This document shows positions 10,765 to 23,000 of a stretch of DNA of 64,000 bases, one piece after another (within the stretch, counting starts at the first letter, position 1; each line of letters begins with the position of its first letter). The notes under the pieces were generated by a model, which ran no database searches, was not told where the DNA came from, and saw nothing but the letters and a program-made list of their open reading frames with translations. The DNA comes from Pratylenchus scribneri (taxonomy: Eukaryota > Nematoda > Chromadorea > Rhabditida > Pratylenchidae), in assembly GCA_030063045.1 (NCBI GenBank), contig JAQSEB010000191.1, positions 1-64,000 of the forward strand. The letters are read 5' to 3'. The position numbers and the translations under genes are program-made.

Positions 10765-11534
10765 TCATCGCCGTTTTCGCCCTCCCAAAAGGCTGCCTAA
10801 TCCGCCCATTCCTTGTTGACCTCCTCCTCCCATTAATCCGGTTAATGCGCCCAATCCGCCGCCTCCTTGCTGGCCACCGCCCATCAATGAGCTCAATCCG
10901 CCCATTCCACCCGATTGGCCACCACCGCCAGTGAACATTCCCATTCCTTTTAAATTAATTTTTATTATTTTATTTATTTAATCTTTTCCTAGCCAACTTC
11001 ATCTTTTAATCCTCTTATAATAGGATGCTCAAAGTCGGTTTCGGGTTCAGAAAATCGATGAAATTTAACACCGAAATTTTGGAAATTTCTGCTCCTTAAA
11101 ACCACAGGAGAAAAAGAAACCGAAAACTGACATTTTTAAAACTGAAAATCAGAGGTTTTAAACCGACACCTGAACCGATTTTGACCAGTTCTATTATTAA
11201 ATCTACAATAATAATATTAAGAATTAAAGCTCATTTAATATTCATTAGTTTTTTTTTTGAGAAATAGACTGACTCGGAGTGAATTATCCTAACAAATAAG
11301 TGATATGCCCAGAAGGCAGTTTCAATTTTGATCCTCAATTTCTTCTACCGTAATCGGGGCTATTAATTTTCAAGGACCATCTTGAGGGGGCTCTTAATAA
11401 AGGCGGGCTTCTAATAGAGGATTTTGTAATTCTTCTTTACCTTGGCTGAACATTCCCATCAAATCCTGGCCTTGCACCAAAAATGCCGAGGAAATTGAGG
11501 CAAAAAGAAAGGAAATAACGAATAAATTGTGCAT
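10765..11534 (-). CDS. Small secreted glycine-rich peptide precursor, 91 aa, C-terminal GGRKRR
   Basis: Exon 1 is 11534-11441 and exon 2 is 10946-10765, joined in phase 1 across a 494-bp GT-AG intron; total 276 nt. Residues 1-22 are a signal peptide (MHNLFVISFLFASISSAFLV). The mature part is Gly-, Met-, Leu- and Gln-rich with repeated GGLGSLLGG/GGLSSLMGG-like blocks and ends in GGRKRR. Gly followed by basic residues is the layout of amidated or convertase-cleaved peptides, and Gly-rich secreted peptides in nematodes are often antimicrobial-like or cuticular; which applies is inference. An AATAAA signal lies about 75 bp past the stop. The start is only 46 bp from the divergent XPD start codon. 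Confidence 0.75.
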
Positions 11535-11580
11535 TTTATTTAAGTCAAATTTAGTGAAAAAGGTTGGAGGACGGAATAAA
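11535..11580. promoter_or_regulatory. 46-bp bidirectional intergenic region
   Basis: The only sequence between the start codons of the glycine-rich peptide (minus, 11534) and XPD (plus, 11581). It must hold the 5' ends of both mRNAs unless trans-splicing or upstream exons are used. It is AT-rich and no clear TATA box stands out. Confidence 0.5.
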
Positions 11581-15143
<3,563 letters not shown>

Positions 15144-15291
15144 AAATATTTTTATTATTTATTTTGTTATTTTTTGTTGATAAATTTATTAAATTCTCAA
15201 TGGATTTCAATCTAATTTATGGAGTTATTTTCTCATTTTATTTTTTCAAATTTTATTCAAATGCATTCAATTTTAAATTTTTAAAGTCAAT

Positions 15292-15761
15292 ATGGAAAAT
15301 TTCATTCGACTTTCGGCAGTCGCCAGTTCATTGGCCCGTACCCAGCGGATTCCACCCACAATTTGTATTCAATCAAAGCAATTCTCGATGAGCTCCTCCC
15401 ATCAAAAAGGCCATTCACATGCACAAAATGTTGCAAAGAATAAAAAGGAGGGTGAGGACAAGAAAAATGCATACGCCAAAAGGCTGAATGATGTGGTTAA
15501 AGGTGGATTTGATCCAAAATTGAACACCAAATTGGCCGAGTTGATTTCGGTGAGTTAATGGAAATTGGGATTTAATACTAATAATCCATACAGGATTATC
15601 GGAAAGATTCACTCCCAATGAAAACGCTGGAAAAAATGTTGGACAAACATAAAACGGTGGGATTTAAAATTTAACCCAGCAATATTATTTTTAAATTTAT
15701 TATTTAGAATTATACAAAAAAAGGTTTCATCTCCGCCGCCATCAACGAGAAAGAAACATAG
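15292..15761 (+). CDS. TACO1/YebC-like mitochondrial protein, short (124 aa)
   Basis: Exons 15292-15549, 15594-15656 and 15708-15761, all phase 0. The N-terminus (MENFIRLSAVASSLARTQR) looks like a mitochondrial targeting peptide. Residues about 42-107 follow the N-terminal domain of YebC/TACO1: GHSHAQN, a Lys-rich helix, GGFDPKLNTKLAELI, and LPMKTLEKML (MPxxTI in relatives). TACO1 activates translation of mitochondrial COX1 mRNA; YebC proteins relieve ribosome stalling. The usual proteins are about 250-300 aa, so domains II and III are absent here: the frame ends after a short third exon (KGFISAAINEKET). Either a truncated paralogue or a gene whose later exons were lost. Confidence 0.6.
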
Positions 15762-16008
15762 ACGGAGGAAATTACATGCAGAAATGACATAAATTACACA
15801 TTGAATATATATTAATTAAAAATTTTGTTATTCATTTTAATTTTTGTTAGGATAAATTAACGTAATTCGGAATCAATTTTTACTTTTTTTATTCCTCTAA
15901 TCTTCTAAACATCGCCGCCATCGTCAGTTTGTTGCCCCTCAACAAATTCCAAGTATTCCTTTTTCGATTCCCTCAAAATTGAATAAAAAATTAGAATGTC
16001 CCAATTCC

Positions 16009-17410
16009 CTAAAAAAACAGACCGATCAAAAGGGGAACTTGATTTTTGTGGATAATTTGAATTATTGCCGGCGGTTGGGTCCATGGCTCTCCGTCAATTT
16101 GCATTGGCAATGTTTTGTGTGTTTGAATGACCACAGTAGAGCATTGGGCCAATCTACGTGCTTGCCTCACTCCAGCCTTTGAATTTCCCATTTTATTTCC
16201 AAAGCCCCTCCAATTCCTACTTTGATTTGGCCCATTTGAATGGCCGATTCCAGGCCGACCACTTCAATCAATTTGTCCCCAATGTCCTGCACCCGATGTT
16301 GGAGTTGACCTCCACCATTGGCAATTTGCGGGAACAAATAGAGAATGTGCCAAGAGGTCGATGATTTTCGGCTATTTCCCCAAAGATTACTGCCACCATA
16401 ACTGCGAGAAGGAATTATTATGAGGGTGGGAGATTCAATGGATACCGTATATCCTATATGCCCCGGGGCTACTATTTTTTCAGATACCCTCCAAAAGGGG
16501 GCTAAGAACTAAGAATCCTTTTTTATTTCTCCTTATAAATTGTCCTTTAGCCTTTTTATTAGAAGGGAAAGGGAGGCTTCTATTAGAGGAGAGGGAGGGG
16601 CAATGATAGGGATATACGGTAATAAAAATATTTCAACAAACATGCTGGCAATATTCAACAGTGCAATTCCCTCAAGCGTTGGTCCATTGCCCAGGTCGAT
16701 GGTTTCTCCGTCGCACTGTGTGTGTAAAATGTGGGGCCAAATAGGAAGGGGAGGACTAACCAAATCGACTAAAGATTCCACTATTTGTTTCTTCTAGTAT
16801 TTTACCGGATATTTTTCGCGCATCACGTGGAATCGATGGGCAATTGAGGCATCCACTCCGATGGAGAAATAATTCTTTAATTCGATTGAATTGGGGAAAA
16901 GAGACCAATCCCCGCCAAACAAACGTTAATTATTTGATATGGTTGAGGGTCACCTTTGTCCGACCGCCGACTTTGTTCAATTGTAATTTTCCACCGATCC
17001 ATTAAAACCTATCAATTTAGGGGCCCATTTTTAACCCAATTTCCCCTCCAAATTTGCCTGATTTGCCTTCTCAATTTGATGCAATATTTTTGCCAAAGGA
17101 TCATTTTCGTAGCCGCCTCCCCATTTCAGGCAACGGGCCAAATCATTTCCAGTGCCCAGAGGAAGGACGGCCACAGGTGGTCGATTTTCGCCATATTCCA
17201 ATTTGTCTGGAATATACGTAAATATTTTGTCACTTTTTGCCACAATTTTGCCCCACCCATCGATTCCAGCACCCATCCAACGGTGCCATCCCCTCCACAC
17301 ACCAAAATGTTGTAATTTTGGATTGGATTATTCCCATGCCCCACCTCAAAGCCTTTATGAACGTCAAAAAGGCAAAGTGGTGGCAAATCCAACAATTGTT
17401 GGGGTAAGAA
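16009..17410 (-). CDS. Diacylglycerol kinase catalytic and accessory domains, 5'-incomplete, one exon missing
   Basis: Exons: from about 17410 to 17257, then 17206-17067, 17008-16925, 16874-16806, 16715-16642, 16401-16221 and 16176-16009. Motifs: [14 protein letters not shown] and [24 protein letters not shown] (catalytic domain), [64 protein letters not shown] and [10 protein letters not shown] (accessory domain). It phosphorylates diacylglycerol to phosphatidic acid at membranes, which ends DAG signalling. The 17067/17008 intron needs a GC donor (GAGAAG|GCAAAT). Between REKYP (ends 16806) and CDGET (starts 16715) relatives have a conserved ~36-residue block (MKNK..FG..ET..A.CK) that is absent. 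No C1, EF-hand or other N-terminal domain is visible. Its upstream end meets the Argonaute gene head to head. Possibly a truncated copy. Confidence 0.85.
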
Positions 17411-18571
17411 TAAAGGCAAAAAATACAATTGAAAATAAATAAATTTAAAGATGGCATACACAATCGGAAAACAAATGTTGGCCATGAGAGGAACATATTG
17501 GTGGGCAAATTCGAATTTAAAATTAAAAATAATTAATTAAAATAGGTACCAGCAGCCTCGGCAGACCACAATTCGCCAAGAATATATGGCACCATTTCTG
17601 CAAAATGTCAAGGAGGCACTGACCTATTATGAAAGCGAGAATGGCTCATTCCCGGAACATTTGTTCATTTTGAGGGGTGGCGCATCGGAGGGAGAATTTA
17701 AAAGGGCAAGTTTATTTAAATAAATTAAAAAGGAATGAATTTAAAATTTATATTTTAGGTGGCATATTGGGAGGGCCAAGGATTCACCCAGGCATTCAAG
17801 GCAATTTGCAAGGAACGTCGCCAAAATTACCCGGAACCAGCGGTCACATTCATCGTTTGCCAACGCCAATCCAATTATCGGGTTTGTCCATTTAGGGAAT
17901 AATTCATTATTTTTAATAATTTTGTGCAGATTGTGCCCGAACGAATTGACCGAACTGCAAAGGCACCGCAACAAAATGTTCAGCCGGGCACAGTGGTGGA
18001 CAAAGGAGTGATGAATGCAGCGTTGACTGAATTCCTTTTGGTCGGCCACAAAGCATTGCAGGTAAGCCAAAATGGCAAATCCCCCTTGACCATTCCCAAA
18101 ATAATTTTCCAAATTATTTCAATTCAAATTCAATTTTCCCCCAGGGAACGGCTCAACCTGTCCGTTGTACGGTCATCCATGAATATCGACCAGCTTCGGG
18201 GCCAGCTGCCAACATTCCTCGTGTTCCCCTCGAGGAATTGGAGAACATTGTTTATGCCTTGAATTATTCCCACGGCATTTGCTGCATGGCCACCGCACTG
18301 CCTGGACCCCTCTTCGAGGCTGGCGAACTGACCAAACGTGGAAAGAACAATTGGAAGACATCAACGTGAGTTAAAATTAAATTTAGACCGTCGAAAAATA
18401 ATTCATATTTTCAGGAATGATGGCGAATCGGCCCATCATTTTACACTTCCACCACAAGAAGGCGAGGGTGTTGAGGCGGCACAGCAGCAATTGGACCAAG
18501 AGAGGGCCGATTACTTTGCCACCGTTTCGCAGAATCTTCGCCCTGAATTTGAAACAAAATACTGGGCATAA
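17339..18571 (+). CDS. Argonaute PIWI domain (WAGO-like, slicer-deficient), 5'-incomplete
   Basis: Exons about 17357-17403, 17451-17500, 17546-17705, 17759-17881, 17930-18061, 18145-18365 and 18415-18571. The 17706 intron uses a GC donor (AGG|GCAAGT). The product is the PIWI half only: NPTIVGMAYTIG (first strand), RGTYWYQQPRQ, LFILRGGASEGEF, VTFIVCQRQ, PGTVVDKG, EFLLVGHKALQGTAQPVRCTVIHEY, and an acidic extension ending FETKYWA. Against slicing Argonautes, YRDGxxEG is LRGGASEG (Asp lost) and the HYHV histidine is replaced by Thr, so it should not cut RNA. That is typical of secondary-siRNA (WAGO) Argonautes. PAZ, MID and N domains are missing; the 5' end runs into the antisense diacylglycerol kinase. 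Truncated copy or rearrangement. Confidence 0.8.
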
Positions 18572-19315
18572 CTGCATCCATCCAACGGCAAAAATGAAGT
18601 CATGTTTCTTTGTTTGGATCTCCCCTTTAATTAATTCTCTATTCCATTTAATATAATACAAATTTACCTGCCATTAATTTTAATTCTACAATAATCAAAA
18701 TAATAATTTCTTCAGGGATCCACATTTTTTTTTAATAATTTGTCCTACCTCTAAATATTTTGTTTCCAACTAAAAACTAACTCAATAAATTTGCAATTGA
18801 TTCACTTTTTAATTTTAATCATTCAATTTATTTGTTTTCATCATATATTTGTCGGAATAAACATTTTCACCACATAATTACTGTACTGTAACCAGGCGAA
18901 AAAATGGAGTAGAGAAGTCACTCAAGGCTCAATTAATTCGATTTATTAATGTCAGTCAACAATACAATCAACTTTTAGAGTAGAGTAATTCCCTTTCCCC
19001 TAGGGAATTATTTTTCAACCCCTCAAAAATTGGGAAAATTTTGTGTCTAAGACTCCTTGTTTTGTGATATTTTTGAATAAATTTTAGCGGATTTTGTAAA
19101 GCTTTAGGGAAATTAAGAAAAAGCATTATTTTTTCAAAGTTCACCAACCAAGGAGCCATAAATCATCAAAGTCAAGGGTGAGGAATTAGAAGAGATGATA
19201 CGGTATTTGAAAGTTCCATTCAAAATTCCGTTGAGGTGAATTTTTCAAATTTAAATTTGTTTAGCAAAGAATAAAAATGCAAATTAATAAATATCCTAAA
19301 AATTGTTCATTTCAA
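18572..19315. other. Intergenic stretch
   Basis: AT-rich sequence between the Argonaute stop and the 3' end of the first DB gene. I see no coding exon. AATAAA on the plus strand near 18786 could serve Argonaute polyadenylation. Confidence 0.6.
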
Positions 19316-19881
19316 TCATTCCTTTCCATGTCCATGTCCCTTCATCAATTCCTTCACAACTTTTTCTGCTCCTTTTTGATTGCAATTGTTTATTGCCTCA
19401 GAATCTTCTTTACCTTTTTGGCAAAAAGCATATTTAAACGGAATTTTTGGTGGGTTGGCACCATTGCACATATCTTGGCATTTCTCACTAATTTTATTTT
19501 CCTTACAACATTCTGAAAATAAAACAATTCAATTGAGATGCCACAATCAAATAATTCATTGCATTTAATAATACTACGATTACGCACCCGTGTTGTTCAG
19601 TTGGGCAGCATAGCATTTAACAAATCCCGAGAAATGTTTAGCAATTTTGACTTTTTCCCCATATCCTTCCACTTTGGGCGGATATTTACATGCTAAAATA
19701 ATAACATTTCAATTTCCCACACATTCCCCATTAGTTTACCCGTTTTGATTATTTCTTCGTCGAATCCAACATTTTTGCAGCAATCGGCAAAAAGTTCATC
19801 TTCAGGGGTCATCGACGATTGGGTGAATGCCCAGAAATGGAAAATTAAAAAGACGACGATAGAAAAGATGGTTGAATTCAT
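19316..19881 (-). CDS. Secreted DB-module protein 1, 147 aa
   Basis: Exons 19881-19740, 19692-19588 and 19512-19316, both introns phase 1. Signal peptide MNSTIFSIVVFLIFHFWAFTQ, then a Cys-rich body: FADCCKNVG, CKYPP, VKCYAAQL, ECCKEN, EKCQDMCNGANPP, FCQKG, NNCNQKG, and a His/Gly/Lys-rich end. Paired CC with CxxxC spacing fits the nematode DB module (PF01682), a secreted domain of unknown function. Start chosen as the only Met giving a signal peptide. The paralogue at 20333-21668 has the same length, intron phases and Cys positions, so the two are a tandem duplication. An AT-rich TATATATTA lies about 60 bp upstream. Confidence 0.8.
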
Positions 19882-20332
19882 TATTGAAGGATTGATTTGG
19901 GGGATTGAAAGATTTTTGTGAATTTGGCTATTCCAGAGGGGCCTTATATATTACCCAAATGTCTTTGTTTTATATAAAAAAGATCCCTTGATTATAGAAT
20001 GAGGGAAGGAATTTGGCCCCTCTGCTGATGGTCCTGCAGGGTGGTCTATTTTGGGCATTCATTTTTGAATCTTTTGGGTGTGGGTTGATCGCTGGGCTCT
20101 ATTTGGGCAAATCCATCGCCAAAAAGAATAAAGACAATGAAATAATTCATCAGAGTTCCCAATTTATTCTAGGGAAAATAGAGGAAATTGATTTTTATTT
20201 TTCTAATTATGGCCAAATTATTGTTGAGTTTACTATAATTTCTATATTATTTTATTGAATTAAAATGAATGATGAAGAATTCTTTTATTTATTAAAAGGA
20301 AATATTAATTCATTAATAATTAAAATTTAAGA
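19882..20332. other. Spacer between the two DB-module genes
   Basis: Holds the promoter side of DB gene 1. A short inverted repeat, AGAGGGGCC near 19932 and GGCCCCTCT near 20015, flanks about 75 bp. An 81-codon plus frame at 20013 (hydrophobic start) has no family signal and is probably chance. Confidence 0.45.
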
Positions 20333-21668
20333 TTATTTTTCCGATCCTTCACCAGCTTGTTTGTTGCATTCGTTGATGGTCGCTCCAATTTTTCCTTTGG
20401 AACAAGCCAAATATTTGATATTGGCATTTGGCGGATTTGCTCCATTGCAAATGTCCAAACAATCCCCCGTAATTCCACCTTTTTCACAGCAAACTGCAAT
20501 TTAAAATAATGGAATTTTGGAGAATTTTAAAGCAATAAAGTAGAATTGGATCCCCTATTTTTCTGAATATGTCATTCAAATGTAAATGTCAAAAACACAA
20601 TTACAATTCCGGAAAGAAAAACACATTTACAATTCCGGAAAGAGAAACACAATTACAATTCCGGAAAGAGAAACACAATTACAATTCCGGAAAGGAAAAC
20701 ACATTTACAATTCCGGAAAGGGAAACACATTTACAATTCCGGAAAGAAAAACACATTTACAATTTCGGAAAGAAAAACACATTTACAATTCCGGAAAGAA
20801 AAACACATTTACAATTCCGGAAAGAAAAACACATTTACAATCCTTCCGGAAAAAGAAACACATTTACAATTCCAGAAAGAAAAACACATTTACAATTCCG
20901 GAAAGAAAAACACATTTACAATTCCGGAAAGAAAAACACATTTACAATCCTTCCGGAAAAAGAAACACATTTACAATTCCAGAAAGAAAAACACATTTAC
21001 AATTCCGGAAAGAAAAACACATTTACAATTCCGGAAAGAAAAACACATTTACAATCCTTCCTGAAAAAGAAACACATTTACAATCCTATGGAAAAATACA
21101 CATTTACAATTACGGAAAAATACACATTTACAATTACGGAAAAATACACATTTACAATCCTTTCAGAAAAAGAAACAGATAGTTAAGACAAATTTGTGTA
21201 ACAAATTAGAAACATTCTCGGCCTAATAATTGAGCGATGTTTTTCCCCTCATTAACATTTAATGATCAAATGATATTTATTAGACAATTAATCTATTGTA
21301 AAATCTGAATAAAACATTTTCAAATCACCTCTATTGTCTTTTTTAGCCGCATAGCAGCCAATATAAGCGGCAAAATGACTGCCAATTTCAATTCGTTCCA
21401 TCAATGAAATTTTGGGTGGATATTGACAAGCTGTACATTAGAAAATAATGAAAATAATCATTTGATTAGGGAATATTCACGTCAAACCATCTTTAATTGT
21501 TTTTGCCTTCAGACCAATTTCCTGGCAACATTTTATGAATTTTTCTTCTGCCAATGAGGAAATTAAAAATTCATTTTTTGATTGGAAGGAGGAATTTGGC
21601 ATTGATGAACAAATTAGAAATTCAATGATGAAAAATAGGAGAAGAATTTGGGAGGACAATGAAGACAT
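20333..21668 (-). CDS. Secreted DB-module protein 2, 147 aa, satellite in intron 2
   Basis: Exons 21668-21488, 21430-21329 and 20493-20333, introns both phase 1 as in the paralogue. Signal peptide ILLLFFIIEFLICSS, then FIKCCQEIG, CQYPPKI, GCYAAKK, CCEKGG, DCLDICNGANPP, ACSKG and NECNKQ. Same exon sizes and Cys pattern as DB gene 1, so function is probably the same (secreted, unknown). Intron 2 has grown to 835 bp because it contains a 26-bp satellite array. Confidence 0.8.
20586..21178. repeat. Intronic satellite, about 22 copies of a 26-bp unit with TTCCGGAA core
   Basis: Unit ACACATTTACAATTCCGG then AAAGAAAA. Variants replace the middle with ACAATCCTTCCGGAAAAAG (20840, 20948, 21054). The ATCCTTCCGGAA variant matches the boundary sequence of the arrays at 29.3 and 50.1 kb. 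Lies wholly inside intron 2 of DB gene 2. Confidence 0.95.
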
Positions 21669-22012
21669 TTTGATGGAAAACTAAAATTGAGAAAAATATT
21701 TTAAATGAATGAGGAGTTTTAATTATAATTTGGAGGGAGTGGCCACAAAAAGGGAATTCTAAATTTAATCTTTTTGCCTCCAGACTCATCAGATTGAAAA
21801 TTAAAAAGGGAGTGGTGCAAAGTGTTGGATTCATCCTAATAGTGTCCTAGTTTTGAAACCAAAGGATTAAAATTGGATTGTTTAATGAATTTAATTTTGT
21901 TTATCCATGTAATATATTTCCAGTTTAAAATCAACATAAATATTTTCAATTTGTCGCTTCATCATTTGCTTATTCTTTCCATTTCCCTCTGTTCATTTCT
22001 TTCTTCATCTGC
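21669..22012. other. Intergenic stretch
   Basis: Promoter side of DB gene 2 and 3' flank of the CCDC59-like gene. No coding signal recognised. Confidence 0.5.
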
Positions 22013-22559
22013 CTACGGCATTTTTCCTCCATCCCGTTCCAATTTCTCCAAAAGAACACCAATTTGGGCATTCAAATTTGGTTGACCTTTTCGGGTGCGC
22101 AACAATAATGCCTGATTTTTTCTGAAATATTCAATTTATTTTCATTTTTTTTATATTTTAAACATTTTAATATTTTTACTTGCTAATAATATCATAAAAA
22201 TTTTAATTTGTACTATGGGGAAGTGTCATTTGTACTGTACTTTATGTTGGGATGTTCCCCGGGGGCTAATCCAAATTAATTATATTATATAATCCCCCTC
22301 CCCATTTTCCTCACTTTTTTCGCCATTCTTTGTTGAAATCATTCTCCGCTTTTTGCCGTTCCCTTTCTGCCCTTTGCTTTTCCGTTTCGGCCTTCTTTTC
22401 CGCCTTCAATCGTTCAAAAGTGAGTTGTGCCCGTTTGTAAGCACTCAAATATGTGCTTTTCCCATCAGTTGATGCCTCTTTGTCGCTATGTTTTTTCTTC
22501 TTCACTTTGTTTTTCATTGAAGTTGATGAACCCTTTGCTTGCTTCTTAAATTTTCCCAT
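22013..22559 (-). CDS. CCDC59/TAP26-like basic coiled-coil protein, 117 aa
   Basis: Exons 22559-22315 and 22121-22013 (phase 2 junction). The N-terminus is Lys-rich (MGKFKKQAKG, KVKKKK, nuclear-signal-like), the middle a charged helix (RLKAEKKAETEKQRAERERQ), and the C-terminus reads TRKGQPNLNAQIGVLLEKL. The KKGQPNLNxQxxxLLxKI end is the signature I associate with CCDC59/TAP26 and the Fyv7-type rRNA-processing family, so a nucleolar ribosome-assembly role is likely. Shorter than the vertebrate protein (about 240 aa). No anomalies seen. Confidence 0.6.
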
Positions 22560-23000
22560 TCTTTAATCTGTGGAATATAAATGAATAAATGGGTGAATAT
22601 GAAAATTTATATAATTTATTGATTTTAAAATCATTGCGAATTAAAAATATAGAAGCAAAAATTTTATTCTAAACGAAACTAAATTTACGAATAAATTCTC
22701 TACAATTTTTTAAAAAGGCTACTTATAATTTTAATAATATATAAGGCTTTATAAGTGAAATGAATATTGTAAAGGCAAAATATAATTGGAATAAAATCAA
22801 AATAAATTTGGCAAGGAATTTTATTGAAAAGGAAAATAAGGCAAAATTACAGAGGAAGGAAAATATTATGAGATAAATTGAATTAAATTTATTTATATCA
22901 AAAAGACATCAAAAAATATATTTGTGGAATGAATATATTAAATAATATTGGGGAGATATGATGATATAAATGATTTGGCCCTAAATTAATTAATTCAAAT
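22560..23000. other. AT-rich intergenic stretch
   Basis: Between the 3' end of the SAS-4-like gene and the CCDC59-like start, about 440 bp, very AT-rich, no gene seen. Same-strand spacing would allow an operon, but this is unproven. Confidence 0.5.

Noticed and set aside
10707..10934. Plus-strand frame of 75 codons, Pro/Arg/Leu-rich
   Set aside because: It is the complement of the glycine-rich exon on the minus strand, which has signal peptide, splice sites and stop in register.
17126..17485. Continuous minus frame starting MANICFPIVYAIFKF upstream of the kinase exon
   Set aside because: The first part does not resemble the NPKSGG region expected in a diacylglycerol kinase and overlaps likely Argonaute exons; only the later part was used.
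20569..21186. Two overlapping frames of about 200 codons (ERKTHLQFRKEKHIYNS repeats)
   Set aside because: Product of a 26-bp satellite lying in an intron of a gene on the other strand.
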